Positions 1 through 7,371 of a stretch of DNA of 30,563 nucleotides are shown one piece after another. A program made the translations under genes and the position numbers. The DNA is from a virus. Under the pieces are notes generated by a model that saw only the letters and a program-made list of their open reading frames with translations, made no database searches and was not told the origin of the DNA. How positions within the stretch are numbered: position 1 is the stretch's first letter; each line of letters opens with the position of its first letter. The stretch covers positions 1-30,563 of IMG/VR virus record IMGVR_UViG_3300032213_001208, one strand, 5' to 3'.

Positions 1-770
1 CCATGAGTTTCCATCTTCCATACGATATGCTCAACCTGACGATTGATGTTGAGTAGTTCAATGACTTGATCTCCGTGACGTTCGAGGAGTTCGTGAAAGT
101 AGAACTCAGCCAGTTCGAAGGTGTTGACACAGTCAGCCTTCAGGTATCGCAGCATGACTGAGCTAAGGACTGAATCACTAAGAGTGGGTCGGAAAGATGC
201 AGGGATGTGCTTTCGTATGGCTGCTGGTAACCAGAAGTCCATTCGGTTCCATTTGTTATTCTTTCCACAAGGAAGGAAGGATGGATGAGATCCTTCAGCC
301 GATGCGATGAGCCAGTCTCCGTAGACAGCTTTGAAGCGTTTGGTTCTTGTGAGTCTACGGCATTTGTCGACGACACTAATCAACTTCTTGTCTTCAGGGT
401 AGCCTCGCTGCAAGTATTTCTGAGTGAGGAAATCTAAGCTAAGTTCGTCCGTTGAGCAGTAGAGGTGTGCGAGTGTGGTAGTATCAACTATCTTTTTCCA
501 GAACGACTCTTCTGCTGGTTCGTTCCAGTCGTAGATTCCTGATTCACAGAGGGCAGCAATGTCGAACTTGGCATTGTGGAAGACGATGAGGTTGGCGTTG
601 TCGAAAGTGCTTCTAAGAGACTTCGGATGCTCTTTAGTTCGGTAACGAGTTCTTGGATCAATGTCAGTAGTTGAGTGTTTGAATACGGCTCCATCATAAA
701 CTCCAATTGAAAAGGTTGTGGCACCGTTGCGTATATAAATTCCGCACGTCTCAGAGTCACATGCCAGCAT
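1..770 (-). CDS. Family A DNA polymerase, N-terminal 3'-5' exonuclease domain (partial)
   Basis: The reading frame opens at an ATG at 770 and stays open to the left edge, giving 256 residues with no stop, so the C-terminus and the polymerase palm are outside the window. The visible part is a DnaQ/Pol I-type proofreading domain. Exo I is D5-x-E7 (ACDSETCG), Exo II is the HNAKFD segment (N66, D70), a further DTTTL segment follows at about 96, and Exo III is Y209-x3-D213. The domain starts almost at residue 1, so there is no 5'-3' exonuclease domain, as in T7-like phage polymerases. The start lies about 11 bases after the T-run of a terminator, and the ribosome-binding signal is weak. The assignment to family A rests on the exonuclease motifs; a stand-alone DnaQ-like exonuclease remains possible. 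The domain itself is secure. Confidence 0.8.
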   Translation of the reverse strand, partial: MLACDSETCGIYIRNGATTFSIGVYDGAVFKHSTTDIDPRTRYRTKEHPKSLRSTFDNANLIVFHNAKFDIAALCESGIYDWNEPAEESFWKKIVDTTTLAHLYCSTDELSLDFLTQKYLQRGYPEDKKLISVVDKCRRLTRTKRFKAVYGDWLIASAEGSHPSFLPCGKNNKWNRMDFWLPAAIRKHIPASFRPTLSDSVLSSVMLRYLKADCVNTFELAEFYFHELLERHGDQVIELLNINRQVEHIVWKMETH

Positions 771-780
771 ACTCGTATCC

Positions 781-811
781 GAAAAAGAAGCCCGCTGGGT
801 TAGAGCGGGCT
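781..811 (-). terminator. Rho-independent terminator upstream of the polymerase gene
   Basis: On the minus strand an 8-bp perfect stem (AGCCCGCT / AGCGGGCT, arms 804-811 and 789-796) with a 7-base loop is followed directly by TCTTTTTC. This is a textbook intrinsic terminator. It follows the ssDNA-binding-like gene by about 25 bases, and the polymerase ATG at 770 follows it by about 11 bases, so it may act as an attenuator that lowers polymerase expression. Confidence 0.85.
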
Positions 812-836
812 ATGAGGAAGACTATGGGAGTAACGA

Positions 837-1694
837 CTATGGAAGGATCAGGTCAGCGTAGTTGGCTTTGACTTTCTTGCCATCACGTTCAAGGGTCACA
901 GTTCCAGCATCATCATCTGCTGCGATGACCTTGAATGTCAAGGCTTTGGGCGACTTCGCTGGCTTGTAATCGACATCAAAGCCAATCCAGTCAGACGGAT
1001 TGAATTCTGCTTCAGCAGCGTCTGCAGTATCGTCTGCTTCTTCGGCTGCAGCTTCGTCGAGTTCTTCTGACCATTCATCTGTGGTGTCGTCTGAGTCTGC
1101 TGAGTCACCTTCAGTATCTTCTGGTGAAGAGAAGTCCTGATCGTCTGCTTCAGCAGCCAGTCCACCGATGTAGAAGTTGTTGCCCTTGCCGTCCTTACGT
1201 TTGACGACTCGGATCATGATGTCCTTACCGACTGTGGACTTGATAGCAGCGTCGATCTGGTCGAGGGACAAGTCCTTCGTGTCGATGCCCATCAACTGGA
1301 GATCGCACATCAGGTTGTCCAGACCCTGTTCAGCAGTACGGTACGGGCTGTCACTCAGTCCGTGCAGGATGCCGATACGATGACCGTTGTATTGCTCCTG
1401 ACCAGCAACAGTGCCATCCACCTTGAAGTCAAGGATGAAGTACGTGTTGCCGTCTTTGGTGATAATGTTGTTGCGACTGAACTTGGTGATGACCTCACCC
1501 GGAGGACCAGCGTAGTCCTGCTGAGGTGTTGTCTTCTTAGCGACTTCCACATGCTTCTTCAGTCGAGCATTGGACTTCATGAGTGCTGCGAGGGAGGTTA
1601 CTTCTTGGGCCATTTGAGGTTCTTTCTTGTTATGAATAGGACACGGTCTTGTTGTTTCGTCATAGCAGTAACAGCCATCTGTCGACTGCATCAC
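837..1694 (-). CDS. Probable ssDNA-binding recombination/replication protein with acidic linker
   Basis: This 285-residue protein lies directly after a Sak4-type ATPase, the usual place for a phage ssDNA-binding partner. I recognise no exact family; the central part (about 60-180) resembles phage single-strand-binding or DUF669-like proteins. The N-terminus carries C8-x-C10, C18 and H21, a likely metal-binding knuckle. Residues about 185-235 are strongly acidic, and a compact basic C-terminal domain follows. The longest start is a GTG at 1694 that overlaps the upstream stop (ATGTGATG); an ATG at 1691 is next, with GGGGA upstream. An internal ATG at 1613 is preceded by AAGAAAGAACC, the same leader seen before the ParB-like gene, so a 258-residue form without the Cys motif is possible. 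Confidence 0.6.
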   Translation of the reverse strand: MMQSTDGCYCYDETTRPCPIHNKKEPQMAQEVTSLAALMKSNARLKKHVEVAKKTTPQQDYAGPPGEVITKFSRNNIITKDGNTYFILDFKVDGTVAGQEQYNGHRIGILHGLSDSPYRTAEQGLDNLMCDLQLMGIDTKDLSLDQIDAAIKSTVGKDIMIRVVKRKDGKGNNFYIGGLAAEADDQDFSSPEDTEGDSADSDDTTDEWSEELDEAAAEEADDTADAAEAEFNPSDWIGFDVDYKPAKSPKALTFKVIAADDDAGTVTLERDGKKVKANYADLILP

Positions 1695-2596
1695 ATCCCC
1701 AGTGCTTCTTTGAGTTTACTCCATGTTTCCTTGGCTGATTCTCCACAGTCGATTTCAGTCATCCCTTCCGGGGTACACCATGACTTAGCTGTGTAATAAG
1801 TCGTGGGTGACAATCCGATGAATCGACGTTCACCAACTGTGTTCTTCTTCTTGGTTTTCTGGTCGATAGAGACAAGGATCTCCTGACCCATGAAGAAGAC
1901 ACCGTGTAGATCCTTGGACGTGTACTTCCAGATGTTCTTATCAAGCTCTGGACGATACTGATCGTAGTCAGGACCATTCGGGTTGTTGACTGGCTTGAAC
2001 GTCGAGTGAGCGATCAGTACGACGTTGTAACCCTTGGCTACGATCTCCAGCATTGTGCTGAGGAGTTCTGAAGACCAGAATGCTTCAGCAGCTTTCGTGT
2101 AGCCAGCGTAGTAAGCTGTGAAGTCCTTACTGTCCATGTCGCTGTCAAACAGCATAGAAGCACAGTGCTGGTAGCAGATGTCCTGCAGGCCAGAAGTACT
2201 GTCGATGACCAGTGTTTGACGATCATGCTTACCATCACGGAAACGCTGCATCGCTGTCATGCAACGCAGGTATCCGGGATGACCACCAGCAGGGATCTCG
2301 TCGTGAGGTGCCAGTGGTTCCAACTGGATGATGGGGATGTCAGCAGGAACGAGTTTACGTTCCTTGTACAGATAGATGCCCTGTTCTCCACTGGTGGTAA
2401 TGAACATTGGTGCTGGAAACTGAGCAGCCAATGTTGTCTTGCCCATTCCGGGAGGACTGTAGAGCATCAGGAATCGACCATGCTGAGGCTTGGCTTCAAT
2501 CAGGTCTTCAAAGATGTTCTGAGAAGAAGCAGTGATAGCAGGTCGATTGGTTGGTGGTGCGGGTTGTCGTTTGATTGGACGTTGGGGTGTGCTCAT
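1691..2596 (-). CDS. Sak4-type RecA-like ATPase (phage single-strand annealing/recombination)
   Basis: This 301-residue P-loop ATPase has Walker A at 47-55 (SPPGMGKTT, with K53 and T54). Walker B is LVIDS, with D132. A later hydrophobic strand ending in a polar segment (VVLIAHSTFK, about 212-221) fits motif 3 of the RecA fold. The compact single-domain architecture and the N-terminal Pro/Arg-rich tail match the AAA_24/Sak4 group, which promotes annealing or strand exchange with a phage ssDNA-binding protein. The next gene encodes a plausible such partner. The start ATG overlaps the stop of the upstream nuclease gene as ATGA, indicating translational coupling. Function is by family; the ATPase motifs are seen directly. 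Confidence 0.8.
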   Translation of the reverse strand: MSTPQRPIKRQPAPPTNRPAITASSQNIFEDLIEAKPQHGRFLMLYSPPGMGKTTLAAQFPAPMFITTSGEQGIYLYKERKLVPADIPIIQLEPLAPHDEIPAGGHPGYLRCMTAMQRFRDGKHDRQTLVIDSTSGLQDICYQHCASMLFDSDMDSKDFTAYYAGYTKAAEAFWSSELLSTMLEIVAKGYNVVLIAHSTFKPVNNPNGPDYDQYRPELDKNIWKYTSKDLHGVFFMGQEILVSIDQKTKKKNTVGERRFIGLSPTTYYTAKSWCTPEGMTEIDCGESAKETWSKLKEALGM

Positions 2597-3573
2597 CGGT
2601 ATGATACTTTTGGTCTAAGGCCGAGGGTTGATCCAGTAAGACGGAAGTTGCGGAAGCGTTCCTGAGTACCTTCCATAAAGGGGTTGTAGAGTCCGTAAGG
2701 TGTTGCCCAATGAAAGCGATTGATTTCATCCTTTCGGTTAGGGTGTGTCATGTACGTGTACCAGTCTAAGAACGCTTCGAGCATCGGGTACAGGCACCCG
2801 TGCATGAATCTTTCGTATCGTTCTTCGTCAGGTCTGATCCAATATCTGAAGAAGTGGTAATCACGATCCGTGTCAATTGCTTCTGCAAGTCGCAGCCTGA
2901 ACTCTTCTCGGGTCTCCTTGGACTTCTGTCTTGGACCCCTGTAGCCGAAGCCACCGGGGCGTCTGATGTGCTGGTACCAGATCCTTTCTGGAAGATAGCC
3001 GTACGAAGCCTTGTAGAGAAGCTGGTACATGTTGACTTGAAGGTTGCGATCAATCTCGCGAGCAATGTCATCTTCACTCCATTCTCCACGGCATTTGTTT
3101 TCCATGATGACTGCGTCACCTTCACCGTCGATAAACCCGTTGAGCAGGAGTGATCGACCTGACGGTAACGTGAGTTGGATCTTGTGCTGGCACTCTGACT
3201 TGTCTACGTGGAATAGATCCAAGTCAGCACCATACAGTGAGATCCATGTTGTAACCTGATGTTGGGCAAGACCAGCCCACCAACTAATTTCATCGTGATC
3301 GTCGTACTTCGCAGTCTGCTTCTCGAATTCAGTTTGGATGAACTTAGCAGCACCACGAGGTTGACGGGTCTTGATGTATCCCTCAATGCCTGCTTGGATC
3401 AGGCTACCATAGTTCATGTTCTTGTTCCAAGGTTCTACCGCTTCAAGGTCTCTGAGGTAAGAGACTTCAAAGGCTACTCTATCGACCAGCCACATCTCAA
3501 GTGCTGACAGGCTTAGTCCGTTGACTGCTGGGGACCAGATTGGTCTGAATTGCACCATCTTTGACCATTTCAC
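2593..3573 (-). CDS. PD-(D/E)XK nuclease (Cas4/RecB-like exonuclease)
   Basis: This 326-residue protein has the signature FIDGEGDAVIMENK, with D149 or D153 followed by E158-N-K160, the catalytic core of the PD-(D/E)XK superfamily. A QVNMYQLLY segment about ten residues later fits the conserved helix of RecB/Cas4-like members. The N-terminal LSLSALEMW resembles the usual 'S-x-S-x-L' opening of this group. It probably works with the neighbouring Sak4-type ATPase in DNA end processing and recombination. The listed start is a GTG at 3573; an ATG at 3558 is equally plausible. Either way it overlaps the end of the upstream gene by 62-77 bases, which is long for this genome. Neither start has a good Shine-Dalgarno sequence. 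Confidence 0.8.
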   Translation of the reverse strand: MKWSKMVQFRPIWSPAVNGLSLSALEMWLVDRVAFEVSYLRDLEAVEPWNKNMNYGSLIQAGIEGYIKTRQPRGAAKFIQTEFEKQTAKYDDHDEISWWAGLAQHQVTTWISLYGADLDLFHVDKSECQHKIQLTLPSGRSLLLNGFIDGEGDAVIMENKCRGEWSEDDIAREIDRNLQVNMYQLLYKASYGYLPERIWYQHIRRPGGFGYRGPRQKSKETREEFRLRLAEAIDTDRDYHFFRYWIRPDEERYERFMHGCLYPMLEAFLDWYTYMTHPNRKDEINRFHWATPYGLYNPFMEGTQERFRNFRLTGSTLGLRPKVSYR

Positions 3574-3862
3574 AGAAGGGGTGTAAATCTCTGAGGTGAA
3601 GAACTACTAAGGAGTTGGCACGGTCTCCTGCTTCACCTATCACGCATACAGCAATCTTGTTCTCGACTGCTGCTTTCTCTCTTTCTTCGTCAACTAACGC
3701 ACGAAGTCCTTTGTTATTGGATTGGGTGTATTTGCATGAAATGAATAACGATGGGTGTAATGAGTCAGATCGTGTCATCTTTCCGTTGCCTCCACTTAGA
3801 GCAGTTCTGGTGGTGGAGAAGATAGTTGACACGAAACGTTCAAACGCCTTCCACTGACTCAT
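3497..3862 (-). CDS. Small resolvase-like (restriction endonuclease fold) protein
   Basis: This 121-residue protein has the residue order of a minimal nuclease of the Holliday-junction-resolvase type: E8 in an N-terminal helix, then a basic GGNGKMTRSD segment with D33, then LFISCKY with K44. In the usual D...(E/Q)xK core the position two before the lysine is E or Q; here it is C43, so activity is uncertain. Its setting among recombination genes supports the call. The start ATG at 3862 has a good ribosome-binding site (AAGGA, 7 bases away). The last 25 or so residues lie in the overlap with the next nuclease gene. I am fairly sure it is a real gene, less sure of the fold. Confidence 0.55.
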   Translation of the reverse strand: MSQWKAFERFVSTIFSTTRTALSGGNGKMTRSDSLHPSLFISCKYTQSNNKGLRALVDEEREKAAVENKIAVCVIGEAGDRANSLVVLHLRDLHPFCEMVKDGAIQTNLVPSSQRTKPVST

Positions 3863-4002
3863 AGTATCATCCTTGAAGTAAGAGGATGCAGGAATACGTC
3901 GTTAACGACATTTCTGTTAGCGTTACCTGCGAGCAAAATGCCCCTACCGCGTCTGATGTGGCACGGTAAGGCCGTCAACCTGCGACACAGAAACTTCGTC
4001 AT
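3859..4002 (-). CDS. Possible 47-residue basic protein
   Basis: An ATG at 4002 opens a 47-codon frame whose TGA overlaps the ATG of the resolvase-like gene (ATGA), the coupling style used throughout this genome. The product is basic with a short hydrophobic stretch (RGILLAGN) and matches nothing I recognise. No clear ribosome-binding site precedes it, and the segment also holds a 12-bp palindrome (3898-3909). It could instead be a non-coding spacer between the ParB-like gene and the nuclease gene. Confidence 0.3.
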   Translation of the reverse strand: MTKFLCRRLTALPCHIRRGRGILLAGNANRNVVNDVFLHPLTSRMIL

Positions 4003-4025
4003 TGCAGGACTGCCGGGAAGATCAA

Positions 4026-5273
4026 CTAAGCTGAGACTGTTGCTGGCTTAGCTTTACGTTTTGGTCGGGGACGTTTCGCTGGTTCTGCAACCACCGTTTC
4101 ATCAGATGGCTCTGCAGGAGGTCCATCGGAATCGTCCCCTTCGCTGATCTCAGGTACACTGGTTTCCACTTGTTGGCTCGACGCAGCTTTCGCAGCAGCA
4201 GCACGTTCGAAACACAGAGTATGGTAACCGTCAAACATAACAGGGAAATCAGTATAACCATCACGCTCTTTCTTATTCAGGGAGATGTCGGAGACCTTCA
4301 GACCAGTGCGACCTTCGAGGACTGCCTTAGCAGCCTTAACGAATGGTCCTACCCAGTCACGGTCACGGTCCTTGCTGCCCTTCTCTGCTGTTAGCTTGTT
4401 CCAGTAACCTGCAAGTGCCCATGCTGGGTCACCCTTGTCGTAACCTGATCCAACAGCCAGTTGATTCAGGAACAGGTCCATCGCATCCTCAATTTCTGAG
4501 TTGATAGAGACTTCAACAACAGTGTTGCCGTCATCGTCAAAGCAATCGTTCTCTTCAACGCAAGCAACGTACGTCAGAGCAGCCAGATAAGCCAGGCTCA
4601 TCTTCAGCCCTTTGTTGCCGCCATCAGCGTCATTGGCGTCCAGAACCATTGTAACGAACTTGGCGAGTTCAGCATGACGATTCTGGATAAACGACATCAT
4701 TTCTGAGATGAGGAACTTAGGTGCTGAGGAGACGGTAGCACCACCTTCGATCAGCCATACCAGACGTGCAGCACCAGCGAGAGTCTTGGTCCAAGTCTTA
4801 CGCTTGCTGACTGTAGCATTCCATGCTTCCGGAATGACAGAATCTACCCAAGGATCACGGAACAGTACGTCGCTGTGCGTGCGAGTCTTACCAGTATCCA
4901 CTGTATCGGCAGTGTCATGAGGAACACCGTAGATGACGACAGCATCCCACTCAGTCTGAGCAGCAGGCCACACTTCGTCCTTCTCAATGGCTTGCTGAGC
5001 GAATACCAGACCCTGCAGGCGATGCTGGCCAGAGATCAGGTGCTCTTCGCCATCAGCGTCAACTGAGAAGATGATAGGCTCACCGTTGCACTTCCACTGA
5101 CCACGAAGCATTTCGTTGGCGTACAGGTTGGCAACACTGCGGGACATCGGACGATTGCTGTTGTTTAGATCCTTCAAGCAAGCAAGAGCGAATGCGGGTG
5201 TAATGCACAGCACTTTGGTTTTGATCGGAGTCAGGGTCTTTTCAGCTTTGGAGAACAGGGTTTCGAGTTTCAT
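4026..5273 (-). CDS. ParB-like (ParB/Srx-fold) DNA-binding protein
   Basis: This 415-residue protein has the ParB-type motif ISGQHRLQG (G82-Q-H-R85), the counterpart of the GERRxRA CTP/DNA-interaction motif. A downstream TVDTGKTRTHSDVL segment is common in phage and plasmid relatives. A mostly helical middle follows, then an acidic stretch (SEGDDSDG) and a strongly basic tail (KRPRPKRKAKP) suited to DNA binding. The family includes partition proteins and nucleases; no ParA is visible here, so partition is not supported, and a regulatory or DNA-metabolism role is equally likely. It is the first gene left of the sugar cluster and has its own candidate promoter at 5316-5343. The start ATG at 5273 follows the leader AAGAAAGAACC. 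Confidence 0.65.
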   Translation of the reverse strand: MKLETLFSKAEKTLTPIKTKVLCITPAFALACLKDLNNSNRPMSRSVANLYANEMLRGQWKCNGEPIIFSVDADGEEHLISGQHRLQGLVFAQQAIEKDEVWPAAQTEWDAVVIYGVPHDTADTVDTGKTRTHSDVLFRDPWVDSVIPEAWNATVSKRKTWTKTLAGAARLVWLIEGGATVSSAPKFLISEMMSFIQNRHAELAKFVTMVLDANDADGGNKGLKMSLAYLAALTYVACVEENDCFDDDGNTVVEVSINSEIEDAMDLFLNQLAVGSGYDKGDPAWALAGYWNKLTAEKGSKDRDRDWVGPFVKAAKAVLEGRTGLKVSDISLNKKERDGYTDFPVMFDGYHTLCFERAAAAKAASSQQVETSVPEISEGDDSDGPPAEPSDETVVAEPAKRPRPKRKAKPATVSA

Positions 5274-5315
5274 AGGGGGTTCTTTCTTAGTGAGGGTTGT
5301 CGTTCGTTCGGGTGC

Positions 5316-5343
5316 AGTTTAACCGTCAGACGGTCGGTGTCAA
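5316..5343 (-). promoter_or_regulatory. Candidate sigma70 promoter with operator-like inverted repeat
   Basis: On the minus strand a perfect TTGACA (-35, 5338-5343) is followed after 16 bases by TAAACT (-10, 5316-5321), which matches TATAAT at four positions. Transcription would start near 5309 and leave a leader of about 35 bases before the ParB-like ATG. The spacer holds a near-perfect 13-base inverted repeat, ACCGTC-T-GACGGT (5322-5334), which could be a repressor site. The promoter overlaps the end of the aminotransferase gene. Not tested. Confidence 0.5.
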
Positions 5344-6333
5344 CAGTGGAATAACAATTTTTGCAACATTCATTAGTTCGTCGCAGATTCGAGCTACATC
5401 ATCACGGGTCATTGTTTCTGAGAGAGGAAGATAGATGATCTCGTGCTGAAGTCGCATTGCGTTGGTAATGCAGTCGGCAGTTCCGTCATCAAACTCAGCT
5501 TGCAGCTTCATCGACTTGAAACCCTGACGGGCAGCGATACCTTTCTCGTTGAGTCTCAGTACAAGTTCGCGTTGTTGGAAGCGATCCATTCCTTTGATAT
5601 GAATGGGATAGATCCACGGGTACCGGCAGACGTGCCGTAACCATTCCAGAGGAAGATGATCGTCGTAATTGTTTCCACGAAAATGTTTTGCAGCGTTGGT
5701 AGTCTCAAAGTTTCTGAGTGATGGAAGAATGAGTTCAGCGTGGGCGTTGCTCATACGAGCATTGACCCCACGAGGAACGTGAAAGTAATCGTGGTTGTCG
5801 TCAAAGCCAAGAGTACGAAGCTGTTTAGCCAGTCGTACGTCTTGAGGGTTCTTGAAAGCGATCATTCCGCCTTCTTCACCGTGGATCGTCTTGTTCTTGT
5901 AGAAGGACCAGCAAGCAGCAAACGTGTTTGGATGAGGCTTGGCACCATGAACTTCAGCCATGTCTTCGATGACCAATGGACCGTACGGCTTACGATGTAA
6001 CGCAGCCACGTCACATAGATTGCCGTAGATATGAACAGCCATGACGATGTGCATCTGATCCGGAACCAAGTCCGTATTTATCTGCAGGATGTCGTCGCAG
6101 TCCACAAAGTGAATATCCAGATCAGCCATAGCAGCAGCACGAGCACAGGCGACCATCGTGTACTCTGGAATAGCAATGCTGGGTCTGACTGCTCCAGTTA
6201 CATCGTCGGTAATCTTGGTACGAGCAACTTCACAGGCAATATGCAAGGCTGCTGTGCCACTGGATACGGCGACAGTATTGGGGTTGCCGATGAACTCTCC
6301 AAACTCTTTCTCTAGTTGCTCGAAGGCTTGCAT
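5326..6333 (-). CDS. PLP-dependent nucleotide-sugar aminotransferase (DegT/DnrJ/EryC1/StrS family)
   Basis: This 335-residue enzyme has the family's cofactor signature: SSGTAALH (about 24-31) for phosphate binding, VIEDMAEVHGA with D124 contacting the pyridine nitrogen, and SFYKNKTIHGEEGG with K148 as the Schiff-base lysine. Such enzymes convert a 4-keto (or 3-keto) nucleotide sugar to the amino sugar using glutamate; perosamine synthase is a well-known member. That fits the GDP-mannose-dehydratase-like SDR upstream. Residue choice for 3- versus 4-amination cannot be decided by eye. The start ATG at 6333 has AGGAGA upstream and follows the cupin stop by 9 bases. It is the last gene of the sugar cluster. 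The family assignment is secure, the substrate is inferred. Confidence 0.85.
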   Translation of the reverse strand: MQAFEQLEKEFGEFIGNPNTVAVSSGTAALHIACEVARTKITDDVTGAVRPSIAIPEYTMVACARAAAMADLDIHFVDCDDILQINTDLVPDQMHIVMAVHIYGNLCDVAALHRKPYGPLVIEDMAEVHGAKPHPNTFAACWSFYKNKTIHGEEGGMIAFKNPQDVRLAKQLRTLGFDDNHDYFHVPRGVNARMSNAHAELILPSLRNFETTNAAKHFRGNNYDDHLPLEWLRHVCRYPWIYPIHIKGMDRFQQRELVLRLNEKGIAARQGFKSMKLQAEFDDGTADCITNAMRLQHEIIYLPLSETMTRDDVARICDELMNVAKIVIPLLTPTV

Positions 6334-6342
6334 TGCTGTCTC

Positions 6343-6792
6343 CTATTTCATTTGTTCATGAGCACAAGGATCGAAATCGTAATTGAAGTAAACTTTGTCA
6401 GCAGGTGTGTACGGTCCCTGTTTGATCTCAACAAACTGGACATCAGTGATGAAGTGAAATGCGTGACCACCAGAGTACTGTATGTAAACGTCTCCGCTTC
6501 GTAAAGGCTTTGCTGCTACAAAATTACCATTTGTGTCAAAGATATCTACCACGATGTGACCTGAACGAACAATCAGTACTTCCTGTGTGCCCGTCACTTG
6601 TTTCTGAACAGGGAGATGTTGATGAGCCTGGACGACTGTGCCAGCCTGACGATGTAACACGCCTACCTGAATGGACTGGGCATCGTCTGTGACGAATTCA
6701 GTCTTCACTTTCTCGTTGCCGATGTAGAGGCTGTGGAGGTGAGTTGCCAGCAGTGTCAGGGAGTTAGGTACGTAGATGTTATCGACTAGCAT
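6343..6792 (-). CDS. Cupin-fold protein of sugar-biosynthesis type
   Basis: This 149-residue single-domain protein has both cupin motifs. Motif 1 is the AHQH...QEVLIVRSG stretch and motif 2 is LRSGDVYIQYSGGHAFHF, with His and Glu residues placed for metal or substrate binding. The ending VEIKQGPY resembles small cupins I associate with surface-polysaccharide clusters, where relatives act as ketoisomerases or epimerases of nucleotide sugars (the FdtA/WxcM group is a distant comparison). Position between a methyltransferase and the aminotransferase supports a step in the same sugar pathway. The ATG at 6792 has TGGAG about 8 bases upstream. The reaction is not determined. Confidence 0.65.
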   Translation of the reverse strand: MLVDNIYVPNSLTLLATHLHSLYIGNEKVKTEFVTDDAQSIQVGVLHRQAGTVVQAHQHLPVQKQVTGTQEVLIVRSGHIVVDIFDTNGNFVAAKPLRSGDVYIQYSGGHAFHFITDVQFVEIKQGPYTPADKVYFNYDFDPCAHEQMK

Positions 6793-6810
6793 TTAATTTC
6801 TCCAGAATGT

Positions 6811-7371
6811 TTAGGGGCTGTCATGTTTGTAATAGGCAGAATCGACTGTGTCTTCCAGAGATCGTACACCTAATACCTTAAACACTTTAGGGTGCGTGTA
6901 GTTTAGCAATATCACTTGTTTACTCACTCGCAGTAGTTCATCTTCCATGGTCTTCCATACTGCGTACCCAAGACCTTCGCATACCATTCCTTCGACGGAT
7001 CTGCCTACCACAAAGTCAAAGTAACGGTTTGGGTAATCCAGTTTTCTTAGATCACCTACCTGAAAGGTATGTTGAGGGTAGGCCTGTTGTGCCAGTGATA
7101 TAAAGTCAGGAGAGATGTCTATCCCGGAGTACAGTACCTGTGGTCTGTCTTTTAGCGTGTCTACAAGGTGTCCCTGCCCACAACCAGCATCTAATAGTTT
7201 ACACGCTGTGCCTTCGGGGATTACCGATTCAATCACTTCTTTATGAATCGCTAATGTCTCGTACCACACTTGCACAGATGTGTGCCATACCGCAAGGAAT
7301 CGCCAGTCTTCTCTTTCGACAAGAGATAGTCTGCGACTCCAGAATAACGGATTATCTACTTTTACTTTCAC
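6811..7371 (-). CDS. Class I SAM-dependent methyltransferase
   Basis: This 186-residue Rossmann-fold methyltransferase has motif I LLDAGCGQGHL, an acidic end of strand 2 (YSGIDISPDF) and a motif resembling post-I/II (FQVGDLRKLDY). The frame extends upstream to 7422, but the GTG at 7371 overlaps the previous TGA as GTGA and has AGGA 8 bases upstream, so I chose it. It probably methylates a sugar or a sugar-linked product (N- or O-methylation), because it sits inside the glycosyltransferase/nucleotide-sugar cluster. DNA or protein methylation cannot be excluded, but no DNA methyltransferase motif (DPPY or PC) is present. Confidence 0.7.
   Translation of the reverse strand: MKVKVDNPLFWSRRLSLVEREDWRFLAVWHTSVQVWYETLAIHKEVIESVIPEGTACKLLDAGCGQGHLVDTLKDRPQVLYSGIDISPDFISLAQQAYPQHTFQVGDLRKLDYPNRYFDFVVGRSVEGMVCEGLGYAVWKTMEDELLRVSKQVILLNYTHPKVFKVLGVRSLEDTVDSAYYKHDSP

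Noticed and set aside
1177-1796. Plus-strand open frames
   Set aside because: These and the other plus-strand frames lie wholly opposite well-supported minus-strand genes, lack ribosome-binding sites and give compositions typical of antisense shadows.
4022-4264. Hydrophobic 80-residue frame within the ParB-like gene
   Set aside because: It is an alternate frame of the 3' end of a clearly coding gene and has no ribosome-binding site.
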